From Magicicada septendecula (Eukaryota > Arthropoda > Insecta > Hemiptera > Cicadidae), in the NCBI GenBank assembly GCA_034769895.1, contig CM068369.1:423361479-423425478 (forward strand): a stretch of DNA of 64,000 nt, in the 5' to 3' direction. Under the pieces are notes generated by a model. The model saw nothing but the letters and a program-made list of their open reading frames with translations, was not told the DNA's origin and ran no database searches. This document shows, in pieces, positions 25,580 through 38,235 of the stretch. The translations under genes and the position numbers were made by a program. Each line of letters starts with the position of its first letter. The first letter of the stretch is position 1.

Positions 25580-27714
25580 ATGAGTGAACGCGGTCCTTTT
25601 AATACTTTGTCAGGTCTTGTAAACTTATTAAAAAGTAAGCGGTTTTCTTCTTGGAGTTACGAAGAAAAATGTGGTGTTCAAAACAAGAGATTTACGCCTA
25701 ATTTAGAAATTAAACATTTTGATGGTAAAGTATCTAGAAAATTTCAGTTTTCTTGGTACGAGCGATATTCGTGGTTGACAGGCTGTTCCGAAACTAACAG
25801 ACTTTTTTGTTATACATGTATATCTTGTTTTCTGGTGAAAACGAATGTATTTTATATGGAGTGACGGTAACAAAAAACTTTCTTAGAAAGGCAGACAAAC
25901 ACCAGAATTCAAATAAACATATTCAAAATGAAGAGCGGTACCGTTTGCTGGGACGCGTGAGGATTGAACATACTCTCTCTGAAGGGGCTAGAATTCAAAC
26001 TGTTAAACATAATGAAGTCGTTAAACAAAATAGGCTTGTTGTTGAAAGACTTGTTGATATTGTGTGTTTTCTCAGGAAACAGGAGCTTGGATTTCGAGGT
26101 AATTTCGAAGGGGAAGACTCAGTCAACCGGGGTAATTATCTAGAATTGTTAGATCTTCTTTCTAAACAGGAGCAGTACATTCGAGATCATCTCCAGTCTA
26201 CGTCAGGATTTAAAGGTACATCAAACGATATTCAGAATGAATTAGTTGAATCTGTAACTGATATAATTCAAGAGAAGATTACGGCGGAGTTAGATTCTTG
26301 CGATTTTATTGGAATTCAGGCAGATGAAACTTTAGACGTATCAAGTAGATCTCAAGTCAGCATAATTTTTAGATTTTGTTCAAAAGAAGGTCCAATAGAA
26401 AGGTTCATTGGGTTTTATGATGTTTCAGTAGACAAGACTGCATCAGGCTTATCAGAATTAATTGTTGAAGTTTTAAAAAAGGTGGGGTGTAACTGAGAAG
26501 GTAGTCTGTCAAACATATGATGGAGCCTCTGTAATAGCTGGAAAGCATGGAGGTGTTCAGCAATTTGTAAAACAGACTTGCCCAAGAGCATTATTTCTCC
26601 ATTGCTATGCTCACAAGTTAAACCTCATACTTTTTCATTGCACTAAAACAATAAAATCGGTTAGGCTCTTCATTCACAATCTGACAGCATTTCACACATT
26701 TTTTTGTAGATCCTCAAAGAGATCACAGCTTTTAGAATCTAGAGGATTTAAACTTCCACAAGCATCCACTACCCGTTGGAACTTTCATTCCAGAGCAGTT
26801 CGTACCATATTTTCCCACTATGGTGACTTGAGACGAATTTTTGAGGACATTACAGGGAATGATGAAGGATGGGATAGTGATTCGTACAATTCTGCTGTTG
26901 GATTGCTTAACATACTCAAAAAGACCCATTTCATTTACTTACTTTGTTTTTATAGGGAAATATTCGTTTATACTGACCATCTCTTTTCTCTACTGCAACA
27001 CAAAACTCTTTCCGATATAATTCTGTGCAACACTGAAATTAAGAAAACTACTGCTATCCTCAAGGACATGAGATCAGAAAACACTGTGTCGTCTTGTATT
27101 GAAAAATGTCACCAAATAAGCAGCGAGGTAAATATAGATGACAGCAACAGGAAACTGCTGAAAACGTTAACTTATGAAGTTCTTCACACTTTGATTATGC
27201 AGCTGGAGGTACGGTTTAGTGATTTCGAAAGTATCCAGTTTGTTGAGTTGTTGGATCCAAATCACTTCATTTCTTACAAAGAGAGTTTTCCTTCTACTAA
27301 ACTGAACAGCCTTATAAATAAATACCCTTTTTTCAATAGTGAAAGACTGGAAAATGAATTAAAAAACATTTACTCAGATACTGGAAAACATTTGTTCCCT
27401 CAAAGACTTTTACATTTTATAATTCTTAATGACTTAGAACCAGTGTACGTGGAAGTTTCAAAATTAATTCGTTTGATTTTAACGTTTCCTGTTACCACGG
27501 CTTCTTCAGAAAGGAATATGAGTACTTTGAAAAGAATAAAAAACTACTTGCGCAATACGATGACTAATGAAAGACTTAACTCTCTTAGCACCATTGCTAT
27601 TGAAAAAAATTTGTGAAGGAATTGATGAGTGACCAGTTGTTCAAAGACCGTGTAGTTGACAATTTTGCAAGCAAGAAAACTCGCTGTGTTGAACTACTCT
27701 ACAAAAAAATTTAA
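25580..27714 (+). pseudogene. hAT transposase, ZMYM1/DUF4371-like, inactivated
   Basis: Begins MSERGPFNTLSGLVNLLKSK at 25580. A TTF/MYM-type zinc-finger region with paired cysteines lies around residues 50-90. The DUF4371-like catalytic part has IGIQADETLDVSS (first Asp), CQTYDGASV (second Asp) and LHCYAHKLNL. The C-terminal hAT dimerisation segment is FPVTTASSERNMSTLKRI. Frames change near 25840, at about 26490 and near 27610; the natural end is probably the TAA at 27712-27714. Homologous proteins are often annotated as zinc finger MYM-type 1-like. It lies in its own transposon, downstream of the retroelement insertion, which would also separate it from its promoter. Confidence 0.93.
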
Positions 27715-27963
27715 GGTAAGACTTTTGCCTACCCATTCATTAACTACTAGAACTTCGCCACTGCGTACAGGTCAACTCTGTGAAGCCAGGAGCCAAAGTT
27801 TAACAAAGTATCAATTCTGAGTGGGGAAAAAATAAGAAAATTATATATAAAACACGACAAAATTCAAAATGAAGATAATGTAAATTTAATAAGTATAAAT
27901 CTAGACAAGAATAAGTAAAAAGTAAAACTAAAAGAAATGAAAAGGTGAAAAAAGTATTCCTAC

Positions 27964-29118
27964 TGTAACTTTAATTACTTTTATGATTGAGTTAAATACT
28001 GTTTACTTCTTATGGTAAACAGTTCGTTCGGGCCCCATCTTGTTACCAACAATGGAAACTCAAATATGCTTACCTTTGGGCCGAGTTCGGTTAAGCGAAC
28101 CAGAAACAGCAGAACTTGTTACTTGAAATAAATCACTTTTAATTTTATTATTTACCAATGACATTACCTTTTATTATCAACCAACATACAGTTACATTTG
28201 ATTCTACTTTGAAAACAATGCACACTACCATTCGCCATGCGGCGCAGTTCATCTAATCAAGTTAAAATTTCTTTCCCATTAACATTTTTACATGCCCACC
28301 AAAATACACATAATCAATCATATTTTTTAATTATAGAATTATATATATTTGCACAACCCAGCACTTCTTAAATTTAAATCTTTCCCCATTCACGCAATCA
28401 CACCCTCATTCATGCGGTACAATTTCTTTATTTTCAAATTGAGCTCATTTTACTGAATCTAATAAGGATATTGAAAATTCGGTATTTGCCCTTATTAATT
28501 TTTGCTTTTACCCCCCATTTGTTACTTAGCTGGAAAATCAGTCCTGAAGACAGATTGCTCCACGCACACTACAGAGATTGTTTTCACCAGATGTTATTTG
28601 AATTTATTTGATATATATTTAAACCAAACTGCTATTTCACTTTAGATTGATGTCAATTTATATATATTTCACATTTTACATATTATACGGGCGGACGTCC
28701 GTATTTTGTTCCTGAACTTTTATATATGGCCGGCCGGCACAAATGATGTTGCGTGACTGAGAACGATCTGAATTGGTTCAATTCCGATGTGGAAAGGGCA
28801 TCACGTCACCAATCTCATTGTGTTTGTTGATGACGTCTTAGTTTTTAAAGGCGCAGCAATTATGTCCTGCATTCTTTAGGTGACGTTTTAATAGGAGTGG
28901 CCTGTTGACAAGTTTGTCTGGTGAAATTGTGTTGTTGTTTCCGCACGTATACCACTGACCTTGGCGCAATTCCTGTTGCTCGATATTACGTCGTTTCACA
29001 CTTTACAAAACTTTATAAAACTTCACCATCCTTGATGTATTTATTTATGATTTTGAATAAAATAAAATTTACATTGGTTATTCCCCAGAATCTATAGGGA
29101 CATATCTGTACCGTTACA
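27964..29118 (-). repeat. 3' LTR of element B
   Basis: 1155 bp, TGTAACTTTAATT to GTACCGTTACA on the plus strand. Nearly identical to the outer parts of 42920-46707 (the 5' LTR without its insertion), which suggests that B is much younger than the elements it interrupts. No gene. Confidence 0.92.
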
Positions 29119-29530
29119 AGACCCCCTCAATGAGAGGTTTTATGACGAATCATAAAAACTCTCATTGACACATTCATACTTCCTAAAGGGATCAGCTAGG
29201 ATATGTCGCCACAACCCCCTTACTGTTTATATAAAAGAATATTTAACTTACACCTTGGTCCAGTGATCGTGACAGCACCTGAATGACCTTACTGGACTTC
29301 TCTTTCGAGATCCCTACACCGCAAGGCCAGTCAGGCACTTAACGCTCCTGCTCTGACGCGCTGGCCAGCTCAGGACTGCCGCCACAGCATCACCAAACTC
29401 TGAAACAAAACATTAAAAATTAAATAGTGGCCTTGTATACTACCATATCCCTAACTGATCCATCTCCCCTTAGCTATGTGCTGGTTTGTGTTAAGAAGCA
29501 CTGGCTTTTCCTTAACTCCTAATACCTCTA
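29119..29530 (-). promoter_or_regulatory. Polypurine tract, 40-nt hairpin and conserved block upstream of LTR B
   Basis: The minus strand carries a 40-nt hairpin (29167 to 29128; stem CAATGAGAG/CTCTCATTG plus TTTTATG/CATAAAA, loop A-TTCG-T), then TGAGGGGGTCT directly before the LTR. The stem differs from G's by paired changes. The remaining block aligns with 20514-20880 of G, including GGACTTCT, CGAGATCCC and GCTCCTGCTCTGACGCG. Confidence 0.75.
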
Positions 29531-30119
29531 ATACATATATGAATATAAGATTCAGTATTGACATTCCATTCTCTTATTGCACTCCAAAATATTTATCAAA
29601 ATTTTTGATTCCCATCGATAATAATTAATCCCTTCCCATTTCGCAAGAAGAAATATAAATCTTTATACTAACACAATAATGCTTTAAACAATTAACTAAG
29701 TTTATGATAAATGTGTTTAAAATACAAAAAAATAATTAAATTTAAGAGAATAAACAAAATAATTCACTAATATAATTCATATATAGAACAAAACACAAGC
29801 TTACTACTTCAGAACAATCTATCTATTTGAAAATGATTAATCATCTTTCATGATCCTAATACTTTAATACAAAATCATAATTATATTTTATGATCAACAT
29901 CATCAACATTATATATTTAATATTCATTAAAACGTTACTACCAATCTAGTAACCTCCTTCCACACACACTATGGCCCCCCCTGGACTGTAGCGTCCAGTT
30001 GCTTCCACAAGGACTGAAATTAGGGAGGAATTTTGTCGTCTCCTGTCCTTGCTTTGGCCTTACATTTTAAAACTCCAGACATAATAATATCTGATTTTAT
30101 ATTTACAACCTTAAGACGG
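29531..30119. other. Noncoding 3' internal region of element B
   Basis: AT-rich, no open frame of note. About 29960-30065 has a GC-richer segment (CTGGACTGTAGCGTCCAG is a short palindrome). Confidence 0.5.
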
Positions 30120-30960
30120 GTCTATCACCTTTTTTACTGTTCCTACGCAAACAAGGTGATAGCCGCTGTTCCATAGTTCCAGGGATTTCCCCTAAGTCAC
30201 CCCCCGTTAATTTCAAGTTCACACCAATTTCAAGGGTAACCAACCATGGTCAGTTTTACAATTTCTGCCCACAGCTAGTTGTCGTCCAAAACTACGATTA
30301 GTGCTGGTGGATCAGTAATCGCCCGAAAAGGCGGGGAAATCTTCTCTCATTAGCATGTTTACACTTCGTCATTTTTAATACACTGTACGATAGCAATTAA
30401 CATATAATATAATATTATATAAAGTAGTTGTACAGTGTATTTACGCCCTATTGAGGCCTCCGATGACGTTACTACCAACACTTACCGCTATCTACAGTGA
30501 CACATGCCGTGATAATACCTTTTTTATGACAAGATAATAAGTACAACAATGGATCATCTTACAAGTCTACAGTACATTAATTACATTTCTGTTTTCTGAA
30601 GGAAAATAACTCCTTGATGAGTTAATTATTTAAGTTACAAAATTTTGGTCGATTTATTTCACAATTCATAAAATAAAACTACTGTTGTTCGTGGAGAAAT
30701 ACTACGACCAACTGTTTTTTTTTTTTTTATGACTACCTTACCTTTCCCATAAACTAGGGGTCCCCCTCCCCGTTCTTGTAAGCAAAGAATTTCTACTGAC
30801 ACTGATTTGTGGAGTAAGACCATTGTTGCTTTCACCCCCTTGTTGAGGCTACCGCCAACCATGGTCCGCCTCCAAATTGCCAAAATCCACGATCAGAGGT
30901 GGTGAGTCTGTGATCGCCCGAAAATGGGGGAGAGTCCCTTCTGTAAACATATAAAATCAA
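30120..30960 (-). promoter_or_regulatory. Structured noncoding module of element B, two copies
   Basis: Two related segments downstream of pol. The first (about 30545 to 30120 on the minus strand) contains an 11-bp stem (30440-30430 pairing with 30388-30378), an inner AT hairpin, the block TTTTCGGGCGATTACTGATC, then CACTAATCGT, and later GAACTATGGAACAGCGGCT. The second (about 30960 to 30650) repeats TTTTCGGGCGATCACAG and CTGATCGTGGATTTTGG. The same module is present once in A1 at 37855-38235. No protein is encoded, so conservation suggests a signal in the RNA. Function unknown. Confidence 0.65.
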
Positions 30961-31053
30961 ATTAAATTTTGTCCATACATTAATATTGATAACAATCATA
31001 AAATTCCTAAGATGACCAATACAATTTTAAATTTATTGCATTGTGTGTCCCTA

Positions 31054-34000
31054 CTATCTCCCTACTATCTCTCTGTTCTGCAATACGTACGAATTCTTCA
31101 TCTTCACTTCTATTACCTCATAAGGTCCTTCATAAAGTAAGAAAAACTTCTTGATCTCCTTGTCCTGAGCACTTGACAAGTCGTGTCTCCTCACCAACAC
31201 CAACTGTCCTACTTCATACTTCATCCACTTACCTTTTGCATCGTGTCTACGTTTGTGTCGTTCACCTTTACTTAATAAATTTTCATTAGCCAACCTGATT
31301 TTAATACTCACATCCGTTTGCTCACTCTCAGGTGGGTAGTCGAACAACTGTTCTAAAATCCTCCGGGGGCGTGTTCCCTTAATTAACTCGTGAGGTGTAT
31401 ATTCTGTGGACTCGTGGGTGGTACTGTTCAGCCAATTTTCTACCTTTTTTATGTATAACGGCCACTTGCTGTGTTTGGTGTGACAATAGGCTCTAAAAAT
31501 CCTGCCTATCTCTCTCATGACATGCTCCGCCTGGTTGGATTGAGGATGGTAAACTGCCGTATGCTTCGGGATGATTCCTTCCCATCCGAGGGTCTGGCGC
31601 CATCTTCCACTGATGAACTGTGGCCCATGGTCCGATAAAATCACCTTTGGCTTACCCACATTGATCATATAATCTTTTGTCACCTTCTCACTCAGCACAT
31701 GACTGGTAGCTCTCTTCACACTATATAATTTTACATATTTAGAAAAAGTGTCCAACATTACAAAAACATACATAACTCCGCCTCTACCCTTCGGCAACGG
31801 TCCATACAAATCTACTGCAACTAAATCAGATGGCCTTTCTACTTTTATAAAATTCATCTCCCCTTCAACCCTATAGTTCACTACTTTAGACTTCTGACAC
31901 AAATCACAACCCCTTAACAACTTCCTAACCCGCCTTTCCATATTCTTAAAAACGCAAGACTCTTTCAAAACATTAACACACTTTTTCACCCCAAAATGAC
32001 CATATCTCAAATGAAAATCCCGTATGATCTTATCTGCTAACCCAACTGACACAACTAACCTCCAATCACGCTCACCCCCTTCTACTTTCTTAAATAGCAA
32101 CCCTTGATAGATCTGAAAATGTTGATTGTACTCTGACCCCGCTAATTCAGTCTCTAAACTATTTATGATTTTACTTGACTTACCATCTGCTCTTTGCATG
32201 GTTCTGATGTCTCGCAACTCTTCCCCAAAAATTCTATCTTCATGGCTTATTTGAAAATTTTCAATTTCCTTTAAATCTCTCCCTGTTTTGTTATTTAACA
32301 CACCTACCCTGGAAAGAGTGTCAGGTATTTTGTTATCTGTTCCCTTAATGTATTCCCACGCAAAATTATACTCTTGTAATACAAGTACCCACCTGGTTAG
32401 ACGGTTGTGAGCAAGCTTGCATGTGTTTAAAAAGGATAATGCCTTGTGGTCCGTTCGTATTCCAGTTTTGTTCCCCAGGATTTATGTCCAGAACTTTCCC
32501 ACGGCGAACACAATGCTTAAAAGTTCTTTCTCTGTTGTTGTGTAATTCTTCTCCGCAGACAGAAGCGACCTACTGGCGAAGGCGATAGTAAGATGTTCCT
32601 TATCACAGTCTTCCTGGTAGAGCTCCGCCCCTAACGCTACGTTGTTTGCATCTGTCTGTAAATAGAAGGTTTTATTAAAATCAGGATGATTCATCATAAT
32701 CATATGGCTAAACTTCCTCTTAATTTCATTAAATGCATCGCGTTCCAATTCTCCCCATCTCCACTGCTTGTTCTTCTGCACTTAGTTTCGATGTTGTGTG
32801 TGCATAATTCTTCTGGAACTTACGGTAGAAATTACAAAGTCCTAAAAAGCTCTGTAGTTGTTTGATATTTCTTGGCTCAGGGAAGCGCATAATGGAGTCA
32901 ACCTTATCTGGATTTGCGGAGATTCCCTCTTGTGTAATAATGAATCCTAAAAAATTGATTTCAGTTTGCAAAAATTTGGATTTCTCCCAATTTACGGTGA
33001 GTCCTCCTTCCTCTAATTTAGTTAATACATAGTCCAAATGCTCCAAGTGTTCCTGAAAAGTTCTGGAAGCAATTAAAATATCATCCACATATACTGTTAA
33101 AAAGTCTAAGTCCTTCGGTTTCAAAATTTGATCTAAACATTTAATAAAACTAGCTACACTAGTATTTAACCCAAATGGTAAGCGTTTAAACTGGTAATTT
33201 TTCCCATTAAACAAGAACGCTGTATATTTTCTACTTACTTCTGCTAATGGCACCTGCCAATACCCTGCTGTTAAATCTAGCGAAGTCATGTATCGCACCC
33301 CACTAAACTTTTGGAAAATCTCATTGATGGATTCTGGTGATTCACAGTCGGGTATTATTATTTGGTTAATCCTTCTGGCATCTAGACACAATCTAACCCT
33401 ACCATCCTTCTTTATGACAACTACTAATGGATTTGAGTAATGTGACACTGACCTTTCTATAATGCCTCCCTCCATCATTCTATCTAACTCTTCTTGCACC
33501 GCTCGTCTTTTGGAATAAGGCACTGGATAACTCTGCTGCATGAAAGGTGTGTGTTCCCGAACCTGCAATACACATTCATATCCTCTTGCCCTCCCTGGAA
33601 TCTGGGCAAACACTCTTCGAAACTTCTCAATCACCTGCCACAACAACGCACGTTGATCACTCCCTACAACATCACCCTCACTACAAAATTTATCCGCCCT
33701 TTCTTCCCACATTTCTTCATTACTTTCACCCAACTCTCCTTCAAAACTCTCAATATACTCTCCCTCTCTACATGAATTTACTCTCGCTTCAGTGTCACTC
33801 TCGCCTACCCGTTTCTGTAATATTTTTACCCCCATTACTCTAACCCTATCTAACACCTGTTCAAAACTAACCCTGATAGACCGATCACCCCCATCTAACT
33901 CTACTACTTTCTCTTTAAAATTTATGACAGCTTTATTTCTCTGTAGAAAATCATTACCTAATATTATATCTAGACTTAGCCCTTTTACCACTAAAAATGT

Positions 34001-34313
34001 ATTTTCAAATTCTGTATTATTTATCAGGAAATTTAAACGTATTTGTTTGGTTACTCTTTTACTGTGTACTCCTGTAACTCCCACTACAGTAACCCCTGCT
34101 ACTGGTAAAATCGGAATATTTTTATTTGTCTCCCTTAATTCTCCCAAAATATTTTCAGCAATTACTGAAATCTCACTGCCTGTATCTATAAGTGTTCTAT
34201 AACTCTTACCTGCTATGGTTACCTGTACTTCCGTTAATCCGGTTCTCATCTCGATGGTTGTATGATTCTCCTCCTCCAATAAATCCGTCACGATGTCTGC
34301 TTTGATTACATGG
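31054..34313 (-). pseudogene. pol: Gypsy pol polyprotein (protease, RT, RNase H, integrase), inactivated
   Basis: The frame is open at its 5' end into the A1 insertion at 34313, so the natural start is lost. Domains in order: aspartic protease (LIDTGSEISVIAE), reverse transcriptase (YVDDILIAS catalytic loop), RNase H (LQTDANNVALG), integrase with HHCC finger (RYGHFGVKK, CDLCQKSK), DDE core (VAVDLYGPL, LSDHGPQF, NQAEHVMRE) and a C-terminal GPY/F module (YEGPYEVIEV). This is Ty3/Gypsy order. A frameshift near 32780 separates RT from RNase H, and a TAA at 32482-32484 lies inside RNase H. The integrase end is intact to the stop at 31054. No env gene follows. Because of the breaks and the lost start, activity is not expected. 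Confidence 0.96.
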
Positions 34314-35453
34314 TGTAACGGGACGAATTTTGAGGGGTTTTTATTTTATTAAATTTGGGGATTTATTATAAAATATTTGAAATTCATTTTCCATCTGTGT
34401 ATACGGCCACGTGTTGAATAAAAGCATTGTGCGAACAAAGAAACGGGACGCAGTAACAGTTGTGAAATATTTGCCAAAGAATGTGCAACACGTCAATTCT
34501 AAGAACTTAACGTTTGTGTAACACCTGCGCCCAAACACACTACACCAGCATGTGCGCAAACGACGCCACGGTAGTAAAACAAACATGGCTTAGAGGCAAA
34601 AGTTTTATTCGCCTCATGGTCCTGGACGGCGGATGTGAGTTTAAGTCCAACCTACTTTTGTGACGTCAACCAGTGCTTAACAAATGTCATCCATGTCCAT
34701 AACACACAAAAACACATGTGTTGAATGTGCCACAGCAGTGACGATCAGATAGAAGGCATTGCTTTCCGGCTTCTGCAACCAATAGATCGAGGAGTGGGGA
34801 ACAGATAGACGCTGCCCAGTTCCTTGCCGACTTTCGCCTGCGCAGGTGGTTCGCCAAACAGGGCTTAAAAAATAACATTTTTTACTTAAATTAACAGTAA
34901 ATGCAGTTAACAAATAATGAAGAAGTGCGGCTAGTTTCGGTAGACGAAGAACCAATATAAACTCTCTTTCGGACACACGACTAAATTAAAAAAATGAGAG
35001 GCCACGAGTTCGGATGGACACCACGTTGCCGGCAGGGGTATTTCATAATGTGTTAAATAAATAATAAGGGGAAGGTGTTAAATATAGTGTGAATGTGAGA
35101 ATGAGCAGGCTGGGCTGTCTGTTAGATATTATAAGGTAAGATGTTAGGGTAAGATTGAAATAGTAATTGTCGTAGTCATGGAGTGAATAACAAGAAAAAT
35201 TATTATGCTTTTATTTCATTTTCTAATTTTGGAGAAATAGTCTGACAAGAAGTTTTAAAGGTTAAAAAATAAAATTTAATTCATTTCTCTTCACCAAAAA
35301 ATGAGTTGTGTGAGTTATTTACATAACCTTTAAACCATGCTTGCTTCTACATTCGTGTGACAGGATCCTGGCCTGAGAGAAAACAGTTAGAAGGTAGGTG
35401 GAAATAAATAAATAACGTATTTGTATTTGTATTAATAGATAAAAAACATCACA
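34314..35453 (+). repeat. 5' LTR of element A1
   Basis: TGTAACGGGACG to ACATCACA, 1140 bp. The start matches A0 (49110), C1 (52407) and C2 (58888), including TTTTTATTTTATTAAA and CCACGTGTT. GT and the primer-site-like TGGCTTCTGAACAGGGAC (35456-35473) follow. Confidence 0.78.
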
Positions 35454-35631
35454 GTTGGCTTCTGAACAGGGACAGTTTTTATAAATTAAAATTTAATATA
35501 AAAACCACACCTACAGATAAGATGCATGTATGGTTTGAAGGTTAAATAACGGTACGTAACAATTATGTAAGGTACGTAAGTCTAAGGGCAGTATATGTAA
35601 ATTAAGAAAATCAGTAAATTTACAATTTAAA

Positions 35632-37005
35632 ATGGCAGGTAACGAAAGCAATATAAATGAAACGACTAGTGCCGAAAACTGTGATGATTCGAATATTATG
35701 AATAATGTTGAAATCCACTCGACTCCAAACGTGAGTCAGGAAAATAAAACAAAAAATAATGCAAATGAATTAAATAGTACAGATGATTCGGGGATTCAAA
35801 CAACCCCACAATTAAGTAGGGAAAATAAAAATAATGATGAAGTCAGCCTCACTGACGATAAAACAGAAAGTCCGTCAACACCTCTCCAAAATAAAAGGTC
35901 AGACGATAGTAATGAAATGTTAAAAATGATACAAATAATGTTAGAAAAGCATACGATATACATAAATAATCATTTTGATAATAATGACATAAAATTGGAT
36001 AGACAAAGTAGTGATTTTAATGAGAAATTCGATAAACTAGAATGTCGTTTTGATGTTCAAAATCACAATTTTAGTGAGAAATTCGATGTTCAAAAGAATA
36101 GTTTTGATGAGTTAAAAAACCATATGAATGAAATGAATGAGCGTTTTGAGAATACTAATGAGAAAATAGAAACCAGCTTTAACAGATTAGAACAGAGTAT
36201 AGAGAAAATGGTAGAGTCAGTAGAAAAACAAGTGTATAAAAATGTGGTATTAGAGAATAAGGTAACAAATGATAATGATATTGAAAATGATAATATAATT
36301 AAGAATGTAATATCAGAGAGTGATACGTTGAAAATAGATAGTGAAATAGTAAGCGAGAGAGAGAGAGTAATCGGTTGTAATGGAGTAGTAATTAGTGTTG
36401 ATGAATTAGAAAAAGAGTGTAAAGAGAGAATAGATGAATGTGTAGGGCAGAGGGTAAATTTTCCCCTTATTTGTGATGAACCAGGGTGTTCACAAGTGTT
36501 ATTATTGAAGGGCAAGAGTCCCGTGTTATTGGAAGATTTGAGTTGTTTCCCATTTTTGTATAAGTTTGTACCCTTTGTGTGGAATGGTGTTGAAAGTGTG
36601 AGATGGTGTTATGATGAGAGAGATTTAGATAAAGAGTTGTGTGTTGATAGAGAGATAGAATTATATAAATTAAAGAGAGAGTATAATGAGTTGAAAGAGA
36701 TGTTAAATGATATGAAATACTTACCGGTTAAAATAGAGAATGAGAATTATTTTGATGATACATGTTTAAATAATAATAATTTACCTTATGTTGTAATGAA
36801 TGAGAAAATAACTGACTTGGTAATGAATATAACTACTAATGGAGACTGGACAGAAATAAATAATGTTGACTTGGTATATGATTATTATGGTAAAATGAAT
36901 GAACTAAAATTTTATGGTTATGACACACAAGATAGCCATATGTGTGTAACTGAAATTGAAAATTGTTATGTGAAACCCAGACTAATTTTTGACGATGGAG
37001 GCTAA
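35632..37005 (+). CDS. Gag-like coiled-coil protein of element A1, intact frame
   Basis: 457 codons, starting MAGNESNINETTSAENC about 160 bp after the primer site. Residues 1-95 are rich in Asn, Ser, Thr and Asp. Residues about 96-205 form a coiled coil with repeated FDKLE/FDVQN/FSEKF-type units. Residues about 245-335 are the central region shared with C and G (VNFPLICDEPGC, VRWCYDERD). The C-terminus is acidic and Asn-rich and ends PRLIFDDGG. There is no CCHC knuckle and no protease. Position after the primer site implies gag, the structural protein of virus-like particles, but no fold is recognisable from sequence by eye. It is the only member of this family in the window with an uninterrupted frame. 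Confidence 0.75.
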   Translation: MAGNESNINETTSAENCDDSNIMNNVEIHSTPNVSQENKTKNNANELNSTDDSGIQTTPQLSRENKNNDEVSLTDDKTESPSTPLQNKRSDDSNEMLKMIQIMLEKHTIYINNHFDNNDIKLDRQSSDFNEKFDKLECRFDVQNHNFSEKFDVQKNSFDELKNHMNEMNERFENTNEKIETSFNRLEQSIEKMVESVEKQVYKNVVLENKVTNDNDIENDNIIKNVISESDTLKIDSEIVSERERVIGCNGVVISVDELEKECKERIDECVGQRVNFPLICDEPGCSQVLLLKGKSPVLLEDLSCFPFLYKFVPFVWNGVESVRWCYDERDLDKELCVDREIELYKLKREYNELKEMLNDMKYLPVKIENENYFDDTCLNNNNLPYVVMNEKITDLVMNITTNGDWTEINNVDLVYDYYGKMNELKFYGYDTQDSHMCVTEIENCYVKPRLIFDDGG

Positions 37006-37854
37006 ACAGTAAAGCAATAAATGGACAATTTTAAATATTTTGTTTTATGGTTCAGACCTCGCAACCTTGGACAATGAAGTGTGATAAATTTGAATAATTA
37101 ATGATGAAGAATTGTAGGTGAATGTTTGGTGAAATTAATTGTGTGTATTGTGAAATGTTAGGTAAACAGTGTGTGTATGTAATGGAAATTGTTGTGAGAA
37201 TATAATATTAATATTTTGCAGTTTAAATAAATAACAAAATAATTTTGAAGAAGATAATAAATGAATTGTAGTTATTGTACTTGGTGAAAGTAATTAAAAA
37301 TGTTGTTTTCCATAATTGATTTAATTAAAATAATTTGAAATGTTTAAATATTTTGATTGATTTAAATGTTGTATAATTGAATTTTCTAATGGATTTAAAT
37401 TATTTTAGGAGATGTGAATTTGATAGTCATCAATAGATAAATGTTAAATTGTTTTGTATGAAATAACACTGTTATTAAATGTTTCAGAGGTTACGTGGAA
37501 GTAATGGTGTGTATGATGTGTATATTTTGTGTTTATGTCAGTAGGTGAATAATGTACTGTAAGTATAAAATTTATGATACCAGTCAGATATAATAAAATG
37601 TTTATAGGTGTGAAAGATTTTGATGCAATAATTAAAATAATTTGAGATAATAATTTGAAAAATAATAATAATTGAAAGGTGATGGAAAACAAATGTTAAT
37701 AATCAATTTGAAAATTTTAAGGAATCTAATTGTAGAAAGTGATGAATGATTTAAATGATGATGGATAAAAAAGTTAATGACAATTTCACATTATAATGTT
37801 TGATATAAAGTTTTAATTTAGCTATTAGTGTACTATTGCTGTGGTGGCATGTGC
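37006..37854. other. Noncoding region after gag of element A1
   Basis: AT-rich, similar to 56558-57150 of C1 (for example TGTACTGTAAGTATAA) with stops in all frames. No pol. Confidence 0.6.
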
Positions 37855-38235
37855 CACAGTAGATAGCGGAAAGTGTTGGGGGTAATAGAGAGTGTTACCC
37901 CCATCGGAGGCCAAAAGGGCGAAAATGCATGGCACACTTTTTTTTGTACAATTTCATATTGTACCTTGATAGACAGCCGTGCCATGCAGATAAATGACGA
38001 GTGTAACATGCCTGAAGGTAAAGATGATTTCCCCGACTTTTCAGGCGATTACTGCCTTACCAGCACTAATCGTGGTTTTGGCTTGCGGTCAGCTATGGCC
38101 ATAAATTAAGTCCCTTGACCATAGCTGGCTTGAAATTGGTTGATATTAGAAATTAATGGGGGGTGAAACTAGGGGAATTCCCGGAAACTATGGAACAGCG
38201 GCTGCCACTCTGTCCGAGTAGGGACAGCAAAGCCA
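37855..38235 (+). promoter_or_regulatory. Structured noncoding module of element A1
   Basis: Contains a perfect 10-bp stem TGCATGGCAC (37926-37935) with GTGCCATGCA (37979-37988), and inside it a 7-bp hairpin GTACAAT/ATTGTAC with a 5-base loop. The conserved ATGACGA, GATTTCCCCG, CAGGCGATTACTG, CACTAATCGT and ACTATGGAACAGCGGCT follow. The flanks match B closely, but the stem sequences differ while pairing is kept. C1 and C2 lack this module. Confidence 0.68.

Larger units (their letters stand above)
19546..27763 (+). mobile_element. hAT transposon (ZMYM1-like) containing an LTR element
   Basis: Ends CAGTGGTGAAGTT at 19546 and, inverted, CAGTGGCGAAGTT at 27763. The exact 8-bp duplication CGTACAGG lies at 19538-19545 and 27764-27771. 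Both fit the hAT superfamily. The body is split by retroelement G (about 19992-25466). Without it the transposon is about 2.7 kb, with a noncoding left end (19546-19991) and a transposase gene from 25580. Confidence 0.95.
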